A stretch of 64,000 bases of DNA from Catalinimonas alkaloidigena. GTDB lineage: Bacteria; Bacteroidota; Bacteroidia; Cytophagales; Flexibacteraceae. Numbering within the stretch: position 1 is the stretch's first letter; each line of letters starts with the position of its first letter. The position numbers and the translations under genes are program-made. The notes beneath the pieces were generated by a model, which was not told where the DNA came from, ran no database searches, and was given only the letters and a program-made list of their open reading frames with translations. The DNA is taken from NCBI RefSeq assembly GCF_900100765.1, contig NZ_FNFO01000007.1, positions 62,001-126,000 of the forward strand, in the 5' to 3' direction. This document shows positions 9,434-17,053 of the stretch, piece by piece.

Positions 9434-12340
9434 CTATTGTTTGATCACCATGCGCTGTTGCGGTGCTTTGCCCGGCGTTTCTACGCTGATCATGTAGGCA
9501 CCCACAGGCAGGTGTGCTGTATTCATTTCCCATTCTACCTGGCCTTCCGGAATCGATTGCGTTTCCATCAGTTGACCTGTAGAGGTGAAGACCCGTACGG
9601 TAGAGGCCGGCATCGACGCTTCGAAGCGAAGGCGAACCTGATCGTTGAACGGATTCGGATACACTTGCATGTCTGTAGCGACAGTTTGCAAGGTGCTTTC
9701 GGTGGTAACCAGATCGGTGGCGGCACCGGAGTTTGCTTTCTGGATGACGATGCCCGACACAACCGCTGCTTGTCTTCTGGATTTGAAGCGGATTTTCAGG
9801 TGACCATCGTTTACCCGGACGGTTTTGGTAACGGTGTAGGCCGTGCGGTACCCTGCTTTCGCGTAGATGTCCAGATCGTTGATCACCAGTTTGCCTTCCA
9901 TTTCTACGTCGAACAAACGTTCGTTACGGCTTGTGAACCAGTTCTCCGAGAACTCCATCGTCACGGTGTAGTCGCCATTCGGTACCGAAACTCCGTACGA
10001 GAAGTCAGCTCCAAACCGCTCGTATTGGTAGAGCGAGTTATCCGAGGTGTTCTTGATGTTGTACGTCGTGGCCCGGCGCTGGCTGCCGCCTTTGTAGTAA
10101 GCCGAATTGTCTTTCTCGAACGAGATACCACGGCTGTCGGTCAGGCCGAAAGAGGCACCACAGTTCAGGGCTTTTACCAGTCCACCTGGGGCAGACGTCC
10201 GGTCGCCTTCGCTACCGCTGGTCGGGGTAATGACCAGCGCTGAGACGCGGCACTCACGGTAGTCGATGTCGAACGTTACGTTCATCACGCCGTCTTTCAC
10301 CTCAACCGTTTTTTCCAGATCGACGGCGTTAGCGTAGCCGCCCAGTTTGTGCAGATCCACATCCTGGAAGAGCTCTTTTCCTTCTACATGTACGTCGAAG
10401 CGACGTTGTCCATTGGACTTATACTTCAGTTCAGCAGTTTTGATGGTGAGCTTGTAGCTGCCGTTTTTCACCGGAATCGAGTAGGTGAACCAGCCAATGC
10501 GCTGTGTCTGGTAGAGCTTGTCGTCGCTGGTATTACCAATCGACAGCGAAGAGTAGTTGACGGTCGAGCCGCGGCCGTAGTACTTATCGGCCATGTAAGT
10601 CACACCCTTGCTGTCAGTGTACTGACCACCGCCGGCGTTGATGGCAATCTGACCGTTGGTTGGGGTCGGTGCGGCAGGAGAATCGTCTTTCTCGTCGTTA
10701 GGCGTCGTGTCAGGTGAAGAAGGTGACGAATCAGGGCCGCCTCCACGCCATCCTTTGCCTTTCGCCGGGCTGCTGCTCGAGAGGCCAAAGTCGCCGGAGC
10801 TAGCGTTTTTCCACTGAGGGTTACCCGTTTTGCCGCTGCACTCGTGGCCTTTTTGGTTGCACAGGGTCTTCAGGTCCTTGTGCGTAATGGCGTAGCTGCC
10901 GCTGGTCTCGATGCCGACGCGGACGCTGCTGCTGGGCGAACGGTAGAAGTTGTTGTTCGTGCTGTTGTTGCTGGACTTCGATCCTTGGTAGATGATGATG
11001 TGGGCACCTTTCGAGTTGTTGTGCGCATCCAGAATGTTGTAACGCACTTTGTTGTTTTTCAACTCGTTGCCGCCGCGAGGCATGCCGTGCAGTACGATGT
11101 CCTGCTCGTTGTTATAGAAGGTGTTGTACTCGACGATCGCGCTGGCCGAAGCCGAGATGTAGACACCTTTCAAGTCGTTGTTGTAGATACGGTTGTCTAC
11201 TACTTTAACGCTGTAGTCATCGCCGCCGAACGAGTGGCCAATTTCGTAAGCAACCCCATGTCGGTTGTTGCTCAGGATGTTGTATTCAACCACGTTGTCG
11301 CCGAAGCAGTCATCGAACCAGACGCCGATGCCGTTGTTGTCGCGGACGTAGTTTTTCGAGATGGTCAGACCCCGTACGCCGTTGGTCGACTTGATGCCGC
11401 CAGAGTGCCACGCGGTAGAGAAGTTGCGGTAGTTGTTGTCCTCGATCGTGCAATTCTCGATCAGGCTGTTCATGTGCGGACGATCTTCGTCGTACTTCCA
11501 ATTCGAATACCAGATAGAACCGTTGACGGTGATCCCGTTGCTACCGTTGTGAGTGAAAGAGCTGCGACGAATCTTGTGGTTGTTGCCGCGCATCAGTACG
11601 CCGCAGAAATCGCCGTATTCAAAGCTGCAGTCTTCAATTTTCCAGCCGCTGTAGCCCGTGGTGAGCATGCCGACGGCAACACGGTTGCGGGTAGAAGTGG
11701 TGTGACGGATCGAAAGATTCTGGATCGTGACGTTGGTCGTGTTGCCCCCGTTCAGGATTTCGTCTTTGACACTAGCCTCCATGTAATGGTTGTTGGGGCT
11801 AGAGCGATCTTTCAGCATGCAATAGAGCACATCCGATCCTGGGTCGTAATAGAAAGAGCCGGGCGTCAGGCTGGTAGAGCTGTTCGAGCCTACGATCGAC
11901 AGGATCATAGCCCCCCCGATCGCCGCGTGAGTAACGTTCCAGCCGCAACGGTTTCCGCGCTGTTGCAGCGGCTTGCCGTCTACAAACAACTGCTGGCTGT
12001 TGGTTTTCCAACCCGTCTTTTTCCAGATGTCGCCAGAGTGTTTTTCCCAGCCGGTTACCTTGTCGGAGCCTGCAATGATGGTCTTTCCGGCACCTGCGCC
12101 TTTGATGGTAATGTCGTTGTTGGTGACGAGCAGATCACCTTCACGATACGTACCTGCGGCCAGTGTGATCGAGCCCCCGTTGCTTACCTTTTGCAAGGCT
12201 TTACCCAGCGTCCGGAGAGGTTTGCTGGAGGAGGTACCCGAGTTGCCATCGCTTCCCGATGGGCTGACATAATACTGAGCATAAGCAGTAGACCCACAGT
12301 ACATGAGGGCTACAAAGAGTAGCAGTGCAATTCGCTTCAT
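9434..12340 (-). CDS. Secreted right-handed beta-helix protein with two malectin domains and a T9SS sorting domain
   Basis: 968 residues with a clear signal peptide (MKRIALLLFVALMYCGSTAYA, cleaved before QYYVS). Residues about 25-505 form a right-handed parallel beta-helix of the polysaccharide-lyase/NosD type, opening with YYVSPSGSDGNSGTSSSKPLRTL and continuing with many N-rich rungs (SNNRHGVAYE, YNNDLKGVYIS, YNTFYNNEQDI). A Pro/Ser/Asp-rich linker (540-565) leads to two malectin-like carbohydrate-binding domains (about 566-715 and 726-875), each starting with a (I)NAGGG or LNCGAS motif. The end (890-968) is a type A T9SS domain with VYPNPFND. It probably acts on or binds a surface or environmental polysaccharide. 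The beta-helix fold fits a lyase or epimerase, but I cannot identify catalytic residues, so enzymatic activity is only a possibility. Confidence 0.9.
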   Translation of the reverse strand: MKRIALLLFVALMYCGSTAYAQYYVSPSGSDGNSGTSSSKPLRTLGKALQKVSNGGSITLAAGTYREGDLLVTNNDITIKGAGAGKTIIAGSDKVTGWEKHSGDIWKKTGWKTNSQQLFVDGKPLQQRGNRCGWNVTHAAIGGAMILSIVGSNSSTSLTPGSFYYDPGSDVLYCMLKDRSSPNNHYMEASVKDEILNGGNTTNVTIQNLSIRHTTSTRNRVAVGMLTTGYSGWKIEDCSFEYGDFCGVLMRGNNHKIRRSSFTHNGSNGITVNGSIWYSNWKYDEDRPHMNSLIENCTIEDNNYRNFSTAWHSGGIKSTNGVRGLTISKNYVRDNNGIGVWFDDCFGDNVVEYNILSNNRHGVAYEIGHSFGGDDYSVKVVDNRIYNNDLKGVYISASASAIVEYNTFYNNEQDIVLHGMPRGGNELKNNKVRYNILDAHNNSKGAHIIIYQGSKSSNNSTNNNFYRSPSSSVRVGIETSGSYAITHKDLKTLCNQKGHECSGKTGNPQWKNASSGDFGLSSSSPAKGKGWRGGGPDSSPSSPDTTPNDEKDDSPAAPTPTNGQIAINAGGGQYTDSKGVTYMADKYYGRGSTVNYSSLSIGNTSDDKLYQTQRIGWFTYSIPVKNGSYKLTIKTAELKYKSNGQRRFDVHVEGKELFQDVDLHKLGGYANAVDLEKTVEVKDGVMNVTFDIDYRECRVSALVITPTSGSEGDRTSAPGGLVKALNCGASFGLTDSRGISFEKDNSAYYKGGSQRRATTYNIKNTSDNSLYQYERFGADFSYGVSVPNGDYTVTMEFSENWFTSRNERLFDVEMEGKLVINDLDIYAKAGYRTAYTVTKTVRVNDGHLKIRFKSRRQAAVVSGIVIQKANSGAATDLVTTESTLQTVATDMQVYPNPFNDQVRLRFEASMPASTVRVFTSTGQLMETQSIPEGQVEWEMNTAHLPVGAYMISVETPGKAPQQRMVIKQ

Positions 12341-13086
12341 AAGTTTTAACGCACTTTATGGTTCAACAATCGTTTGAGCAAATCCGCTTTTATGATAAAC
12401 ATCTCGACCAAATTCTGCCTTGAGCAGGTGGCAGAAGTCAGTTTTTGAAAGAAAGTAGGGTTCCTATGTGCGTAAAAGCAGGTGGTGTGTACATAGACTT
12501 ACTTACTTGTGCTTTCTGCGATGCCTTCTTGCATTTTGTTTAAAAGCTTCATGACAAAGATGTTGCATAAAAACTAGATTTCCAAAGCTGCTCCATAAAA
12601 CTTTTTAGAGTCGCATGTAAGAAATGGATAAGGTTGTGCCTGAGCGTAATTATGCAATTGGTGTTATCATGTAAAATGTCCCTTTAAATGAAGATAATAT
12701 AATATGTTATGCCTAAAAACAGGATAGAATCTATCTTTTTAGGATAATCGTAGGGATTATAACGTGAATGCATGAAGGTGAATAGGTATAATCATATATG
12801 GAGAAATTCTGGTACTATATGAATTTTTATTAATAAAGTACAACAAAATAGCCAGATATGATCAAACAAAAAGGAGGGGTGCAAAAGGGATTAAACCATT
12901 GAGGCGATCAGGAACTATTTGGATTATATTTATAGGTAGTTACATGAATTGTGGTGAGAGATATAGGATTATTTTTGGCCGCTGTTGATATATGGAAGTG
13001 AGTGGCTGGAAAGAAATTATGAATACGCTTTGTAAGGGGCTGTTTTTCAGTGATTTACAAAATCGCGATTTAGAAAACCTCTTATG
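12341..13086. other. Long AT-rich intergenic region
   Basis: No convincing gene. It is clearly more AT-rich than the surrounding genes. The part next to 12341 must hold the promoter of the minus-strand beta-helix gene, but I see no clean TAnnTTTG element there. An inverted repeat at 12712-12743 is listed separately. A 60-codon frame at 12992-13174 lacks any family signature and runs across the putative sRNA promoter, so I do not call it. Confidence 0.6.
12712..12743. repeat. Inverted repeat in the AT-rich gap
   Basis: CCTAAAAA (12712-12719) pairs with TTTTTAGG (12736-12743), and an inner GATA/TATC pair continues the stem. It may be a terminator-like hairpin, a protein-binding site or an mRNA leader structure. 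Nothing nearby decides between these. Confidence 0.45.
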
Positions 13087-13113
13087 TTGTAACAATATTT
13101 ACTCTGTACTTTG
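13087..13113 (+). promoter_or_regulatory. Putative Bacteroidota-type promoter for an orphan transcript
   Basis: TTG at 13087-13089, 17 nt, then TACTTTG at 13107-13113, close to the known Bacteroidota sigma-ABfr pattern TTG-N(17-23)-TAnnTTTG. It points rightwards into a stretch with no coding potential that ends in the hairpin at 13224-13260. Confidence 0.4.
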
Positions 13114-13119
13114 CTGCGG

Positions 13120-13262
13120 GAAATCGACCAGCATGGTAGGGAGCGAAAAAAATAGTCGGCGTGTAAGGCAATAGCCCGAAGCGAAGTAAGGAAATGCAGG
13201 ACCTGACAGAGGGGAAAACACAGAAACGGCAAAGCCCTCAGTGCGAGGGCTTTGCCGTTTTA
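13120..13262 (+). ncRNA. Putative small RNA of about 140 nt
   Basis: Inferred from an orphan promoter-like element just upstream and a strong hairpin followed by TTTTATAAAA at the end. The only ATG inside gives a 13-codon frame. The sequence contains short local stems (for example GGC-AATA-GCC) and a weak long-range CCAGCAT/ATGCAGG pairing. I could not match it to the SRP or tmRNA consensus. A 6S-like regulator is conceivable but not shown. Confidence 0.35.
13224..13260. terminator. Bidirectional intrinsic terminator downstream of lpdA
   Basis: AAACGGCAAAGCCCTC (13224-13239) pairs with GAGGGCTTTGCCGTTT (13245-13260) around an AGTGC loop, a 16-bp perfect stem with A/T tails on both sides. It lies 22 nt past the lpdA stop on the minus strand and would also end the putative plus-strand small RNA. 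Confidence 0.85.
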
Positions 13263-13282
13263 TAAAAGAACTGGAATTACAA

Positions 13283-14677
13283 TCAGATGTGAATGACCTC
13301 GTCGTAGGCGGCCGCTGCTGCTTCCATGATGGCCTCCGACATGGTGGGGTGGGGGTGCACCGACTTGATGATCTCGTGGCCGGTCGTTTCCAGGTTGCGG
13401 GCCACAACTACCTCGGCAATCATCTCGGTGACGTTGGCGCCGATCATGTGGGCACCCAGCCATTCACCGTACTTCGCATCGAAGATTACCTTGACAAAGC
13501 CGTCTTTCGCACCCGCCGCGCTGGCCTTGCCCGAAGCGGTGTAGGGGAACTTGCCGACTTTGACTTCGTAGCCGGCTTCCCGGGCCTGCTGCTCGGTCAT
13601 ACCGACCGAAGCGATCTCCGGCTGGCAATACGTACAGCCCGGAATGTTATCGTAACGCAACGGCTGCGGCTTGTGGCCCGCAATTTTCTCTACGCAGATA
13701 ATGCCTTCGGCAGAGGCGACGTGCGCCAGCGCCGGTCCCGGCACAATATCGCCGATGGCGTAAACGCCCTCTACGTTCGTACGGTAAAACTCATCCACCA
13801 ACACGCGCCCCTTGTCGGTTTTTACGCCGACCTCTTCCAGGCCAATGCCTTCGATGTTGGTCGAAACGCCTACTGCCGACAAAACAATGTCGCACTCCAG
13901 CGTTTTCTCACCGTTCTTGGTTTTTACCTTCACCTTGCAAGCCCCCGGTTTGCCGTCTACCGCTTCCACGCTGGAATTGGTCATGATGTCGATGCCAGCC
14001 TTCTTGTACATCTTTTCCAACTGTTTGGAGACTTCTTCGTCTTCGTTCGGAACGATGCGCGGCATAAATTCCACGATGGTGACCTTCGTGCCGATCGAGT
14101 GGTAGAAGTAGGCGAACTCCACACCAATGGCACCGGAGCCCACAATCACCATCGACTTCGGCATTTTATCGAGCGACATGGCCTTGCGGTAGCCGATGAT
14201 TTTCTCGTTATCGATCTTCAGGTTCGGCAGTTCGCGGGCGCGGCCGCCCGTGGCCAGAATGACGTGCTTGGCTTCGTAGGTGGTTTTCTTGCCGCTGGCG
14301 TCGGTCACTTCTACCTTCTTGCCTTTCAGGAGCTTTCCGGTTCCGTTGATCGTTTCGATCTTGTTTTTCCGGAACAGGAACTGAATGCCCTTGCTCATGC
14401 CATCGGCCACTCCTCGGCTCCGTTTCACCATGCCGCCGAAGTCGACCTCGGCACCGTCGACCTTGATGCCGTAGTCCTGGGCGTGTTGGATGTACTCAAA
14501 TACTTGAGCGCTTTTCAGAAGCGCTTTGGTGGGGATACAGCCCCAGTTGAGACAGATGCCGCCCAGCGATTCGCGTTCGACCACACCGACTTTCATTCCG
14601 AGTTGGGATGCGCGAATGGCTGCTACGTAACCGCCCGGGCCGCTACCAACCACAATCAGATCATATGATGATGCCAT
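13283..14677 (-). CDS. lpdA: Dihydrolipoamide dehydrogenase (E3)
   Basis: 464 residues, the normal size for E3. It reoxidises dihydrolipoyl groups of the pyruvate and 2-oxoglutarate dehydrogenase complexes, passing electrons through a disulfide and FAD to NAD+ in the cytoplasm. The FAD Rossmann motif GSGPGGYVAAIRA is at 11-23, and the redox disulfide is C42/C47 in GGICLNWGCIPTK. A second dinucleotide motif (VGSGAIGVEFA) binds NAD, TNVEGVYAIGD is the second FAD contact, and the C-terminal HPHPTMSE supplies the catalytic His-Glu pair. All key residues are present. No other 2-oxoacid dehydrogenase gene is in the window. The gene has its own likely promoter at 14709-14738 and its own terminator, so it appears monocistronic. 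Confidence 0.97.
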   Translation of the reverse strand: MASSYDLIVVGSGPGGYVAAIRASQLGMKVGVVERESLGGICLNWGCIPTKALLKSAQVFEYIQHAQDYGIKVDGAEVDFGGMVKRSRGVADGMSKGIQFLFRKNKIETINGTGKLLKGKKVEVTDASGKKTTYEAKHVILATGGRARELPNLKIDNEKIIGYRKAMSLDKMPKSMVIVGSGAIGVEFAYFYHSIGTKVTIVEFMPRIVPNEDEEVSKQLEKMYKKAGIDIMTNSSVEAVDGKPGACKVKVKTKNGEKTLECDIVLSAVGVSTNIEGIGLEEVGVKTDKGRVLVDEFYRTNVEGVYAIGDIVPGPALAHVASAEGIICVEKIAGHKPQPLRYDNIPGCTYCQPEIASVGMTEQQAREAGYEVKVGKFPYTASGKASAAGAKDGFVKVIFDAKYGEWLGAHMIGANVTEMIAEVVVARNLETTGHEIIKSVHPHPTMSEAIMEAAAAAYDEVIHI

Positions 14678-14708
14678 GAGGAGTTGAATTGGATCTAGTA
14701 AGGATGCG

Positions 14709-14738
14709 CAAATTAATGCTCACTCCCCGGACGAGCAA
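14709..14738 (-). promoter_or_regulatory. Predicted lpdA promoter
   Basis: Reading the minus strand: TTG (14738-14736), 20 nt, then TAATTTG (14715-14709), giving a leader of about 25 nt to the lpdA ATG. It fits the Bacteroidota consensus except for one missing spacer base in the -7 element. Confidence 0.4.
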
Positions 14739-14779
14739 CCTGCATGGCAGAAGGATAAACGCGGCAGAATGCCGGTCGG

Positions 14780-16750
14780 TCAGTTGCCGAGCGGAATCAG
14801 CTGGAACTCGACCCGGCGGTTGGTCCGGCGGTCTTCTTCCGTACGCTCGGGCGTGACGATGGGGCGCTCGCTGCCGTACCCGATGGCCTCGATGCGGTCC
14901 GGATCAATGCGCCCGTCGGCAATAAGGTACAGCTTGATGGCCTCGGCCCGGCGTTGCGAAAGGTCCTGGTTCTTCTCCCGGTCACCGACCGAGTCGGTGT
15001 GGCCCGAAATTTTCAGGCCGAAGGCGGGGTTGTCGATCAGGAAGTCGTACAACGCATCCAGGTCGCTGTACATGTCCATCAGGATGTCGGCCTTGCCCTG
15101 TTCAAACTCGATGGAGGTGAAGCGAATCTTTTTACTCAGGATCGATTCGGCTTTGGCCTTGATCAGCGTGTCGCCGTTGAGGCGGAACTGTTGCTCGATC
15201 CGGAAAAACTCTTCCCCCTGGATGATCAGCAGGTAATTGTTGTTGTTGATCAGGTCGAAATCGAACGAGCCGTCTTTGCGAAGCGCCTTCGGCGCCACTT
15301 CGATGCCGTTGTCCAGATCGACGATCGAAACGATCCCCCCAAACGGTTTGCCCGTTACCGAATCGGTCAGAATGCCGCTCAGGCGGGTATCGGCCAGCGG
15401 CTGGGCGCCCATCGGCAACGGAAACGAGAACAAGTCGAGGTTATTCATCTGATCTTCCGAGCGGGCGTAAAACAAGTTTTTCGACTCCGAATCGATGGTG
15501 AAGTAATTCTCACTACCGATGCCGTTCACCAGCGGGCCAATGTTGCGTGGCTCGGTCCAGCGACCCCGGCGGTAGTACGATTTATAAATGTCGAAATTGC
15601 CGAAGTTGACCAGGTGGCCGTTCGAGCTGAAATACAGGACGTTGTGTTTGTGGTGGATGAATGGGCTGACTTCGCTGTTGCGCGTGTTGATGACCGGCCC
15701 CAGGTTCCGGGCCGGCGACCAGAGGCCCCCGCGTTTTCTGACCGTATAATAAATGTCGGACAGCCCGAAGCCCCCCAGCCGGTCGGAGGCGAAGTAGAGT
15801 GTATCGCCCGAGTGCGAAAGCGCCGGCTGCGAATCCCAGCCCTGGCTGTTCACGCTCGGTCCCAGGTTGCGAATGTTGCCGTACGAGCCGTCTTCCTGAC
15901 GGTCGGCCACGAAAATATCACAGTCGCCGTACCCCTCGCGGCTTTCGCAGCGCACAAAGTAGAGGTTTGCGCCGTCGGGCGAAAGCACCGCCGACCCTTC
16001 GTTGTAGGGCGAGTTGATGTCGGTAAACGGTTCGGCCTCGCTCCAGCCAAACTCATCTTTCCGGCTGATGAAAATGTCTTCGTTCACCGTTTTCTGCAGC
16101 ACGCCCTTCTGGTTGCGCTTCGACGAAAACAGCAGGACGTCGTTGGCGGCGTTCAGCGTCGGGGCGTAGTCGTCCGAGTAGGAGTTGACCACATCGCCCA
16201 TGTTGAGCAGCACACCCCGGGGCGGCCGCAGGGTATCGATGGTCTTGCGGTACTCTACCAGCTCGTAATAATAGTCCAGCGGAATGAAGTAGTCGCGGTC
16301 CAGCTCGGTGAGCGAGTCGTAGTGCAGTTTGATGCGGGTGATGGCGCCGCGGTGGTGTTTGAGCGTCAGGCGGTAAATCGCTTTGGCCTTGCCCACCTGC
16401 CCGAGCCGTTCGTAAAGTTGCCCCAGCCGCCAGAGCAATTGCGTATCTTTATAAAAATTGCCGATGCGAAATTTACCGACGTAATCTTCCAGGAGCGGAA
16501 GCACTTGTTCCCATTTCTCTTTCTTCTCCAGGCGGGCTATCTTTGATAATGCTTTAGGGTTATAGTAGCGTAATTCAACGCCACCTTCGTAGAGATGAGG
16601 AAACCGGAAGTCGTAATTTTCGAATAGCGTGTCACGACCCGCCGTGCTCACGTTGATGCCGTTCATTTTTTTCTCCTGAGCCCACGCCTGCCCAGTAAGA
16701 AAGAAAACAACTACTGCAGAAAAAAACCATACGGATGGTTTGCTATTCAT
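14780..16750 (-). CDS. PorE-like OmpA-family protein (TPR + PD40 propeller + CRD + OmpA_C)
   Basis: I start at 16750, where MNSKPSVWFFSAVVVFFLTG gives a signal peptide cleaved after AWA; upstream codons are not signal-like. The 656-residue product has an N-terminal TPR-like helical region (about 45-190), PD40/WD40-like propeller repeats with motifs such as SPDGANLYF and LYFASDRLGG, a carboxypeptidase-regulatory-like beta domain (SGILTDSVTGKPFGGIV), and a C-terminal OmpA peptidoglycan-binding domain (SGHTDSVGDREKNQDLSQRR, then NRRVEF). This four-part order is that of PorE, the T9SS component that links the outer-membrane machinery to peptidoglycan in Porphyromonas. Related paralogues with the same order exist, so I keep it PorE-like. 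It is divergent from lon-porQ-hslU, and porQ is a second T9SS gene. Confidence 0.7.
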   Translation of the reverse strand: MNSKPSVWFFSAVVVFFLTGQAWAQEKKMNGINVSTAGRDTLFENYDFRFPHLYEGGVELRYYNPKALSKIARLEKKEKWEQVLPLLEDYVGKFRIGNFYKDTQLLWRLGQLYERLGQVGKAKAIYRLTLKHHRGAITRIKLHYDSLTELDRDYFIPLDYYYELVEYRKTIDTLRPPRGVLLNMGDVVNSYSDDYAPTLNAANDVLLFSSKRNQKGVLQKTVNEDIFISRKDEFGWSEAEPFTDINSPYNEGSAVLSPDGANLYFVRCESREGYGDCDIFVADRQEDGSYGNIRNLGPSVNSQGWDSQPALSHSGDTLYFASDRLGGFGLSDIYYTVRKRGGLWSPARNLGPVINTRNSEVSPFIHHKHNVLYFSSNGHLVNFGNFDIYKSYYRRGRWTEPRNIGPLVNGIGSENYFTIDSESKNLFYARSEDQMNNLDLFSFPLPMGAQPLADTRLSGILTDSVTGKPFGGIVSIVDLDNGIEVAPKALRKDGSFDFDLINNNNYLLIIQGEEFFRIEQQFRLNGDTLIKAKAESILSKKIRFTSIEFEQGKADILMDMYSDLDALYDFLIDNPAFGLKISGHTDSVGDREKNQDLSQRRAEAIKLYLIADGRIDPDRIEAIGYGSERPIVTPERTEEDRRTNRRVEFQLIPLGN

Positions 16751-17053
16751 GGAGTTCCGCACAAGAAACGGTCTGAAACTTAGGTACGTTAGACATTTTC
16801 TGACAACGCTACATTCCGGCACTTTGGTACTCATTACGTTAGGCCTTAGCCGTAAGAAATTCGTTAAATCGTATCGTACACAGTTGGCCATCATGTCTTA
16901 CGTTTCCCGCCGAAATGTCGAAAGATTCGGGTATTATGGCAGGTTTAGCGATCTGGCACTTGGCTTGTAAAGGTAAAACTAAACGGATGAGCGGCTTTTG
17001 ACGTTCATTTATTTCTTTTGGCGTGTCAGTTTGACACCCCGACTTACAACTAT
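16751..17053. other. Divergent intergenic region between the porE-like gene and lon
   Basis: About 300 nt with no supported gene. It holds the predicted minus-strand promoter at 16775-16806. On the plus side TTTTG (16996-17000) and TTCTTTTG (17013-17020) resemble promoter elements, but their spacing is too short for a confident lon promoter. Confidence 0.5.
16775..16806 (-). promoter_or_regulatory. Predicted promoter of the porE-like gene
   Basis: Reading the minus strand: TTG (16806-16804), 21 nt, then TAAGTTTC (16782-16775), one mismatch from TAnnTTTG. Transcription would start about 18 nt before the chosen ATG at 16750, which supports that start. Confidence 0.4.

Noticed and set aside
10844-12322. 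492-codon plus-strand frame opposite the beta-helix gene
   Set aside because: Val/Ala/Asp-rich low-information translation with no domain; the minus strand encodes a clear secreted beta-helix protein.
12992-13174. 60-codon ORF in the AT-rich gap
   Set aside because: Cys/Asn-rich translation with no family signal, and it overlaps the predicted sRNA promoter; likely chance.
13241-14668. 475-codon plus-strand frame opposite lpdA
   Set aside because: Antisense shadow; lpdA motifs on the minus strand are unmistakable.
14954-16546. 530-codon plus-strand frame opposite the porE-like gene
   Set aside because: Antisense shadow without signal peptide or family motifs.
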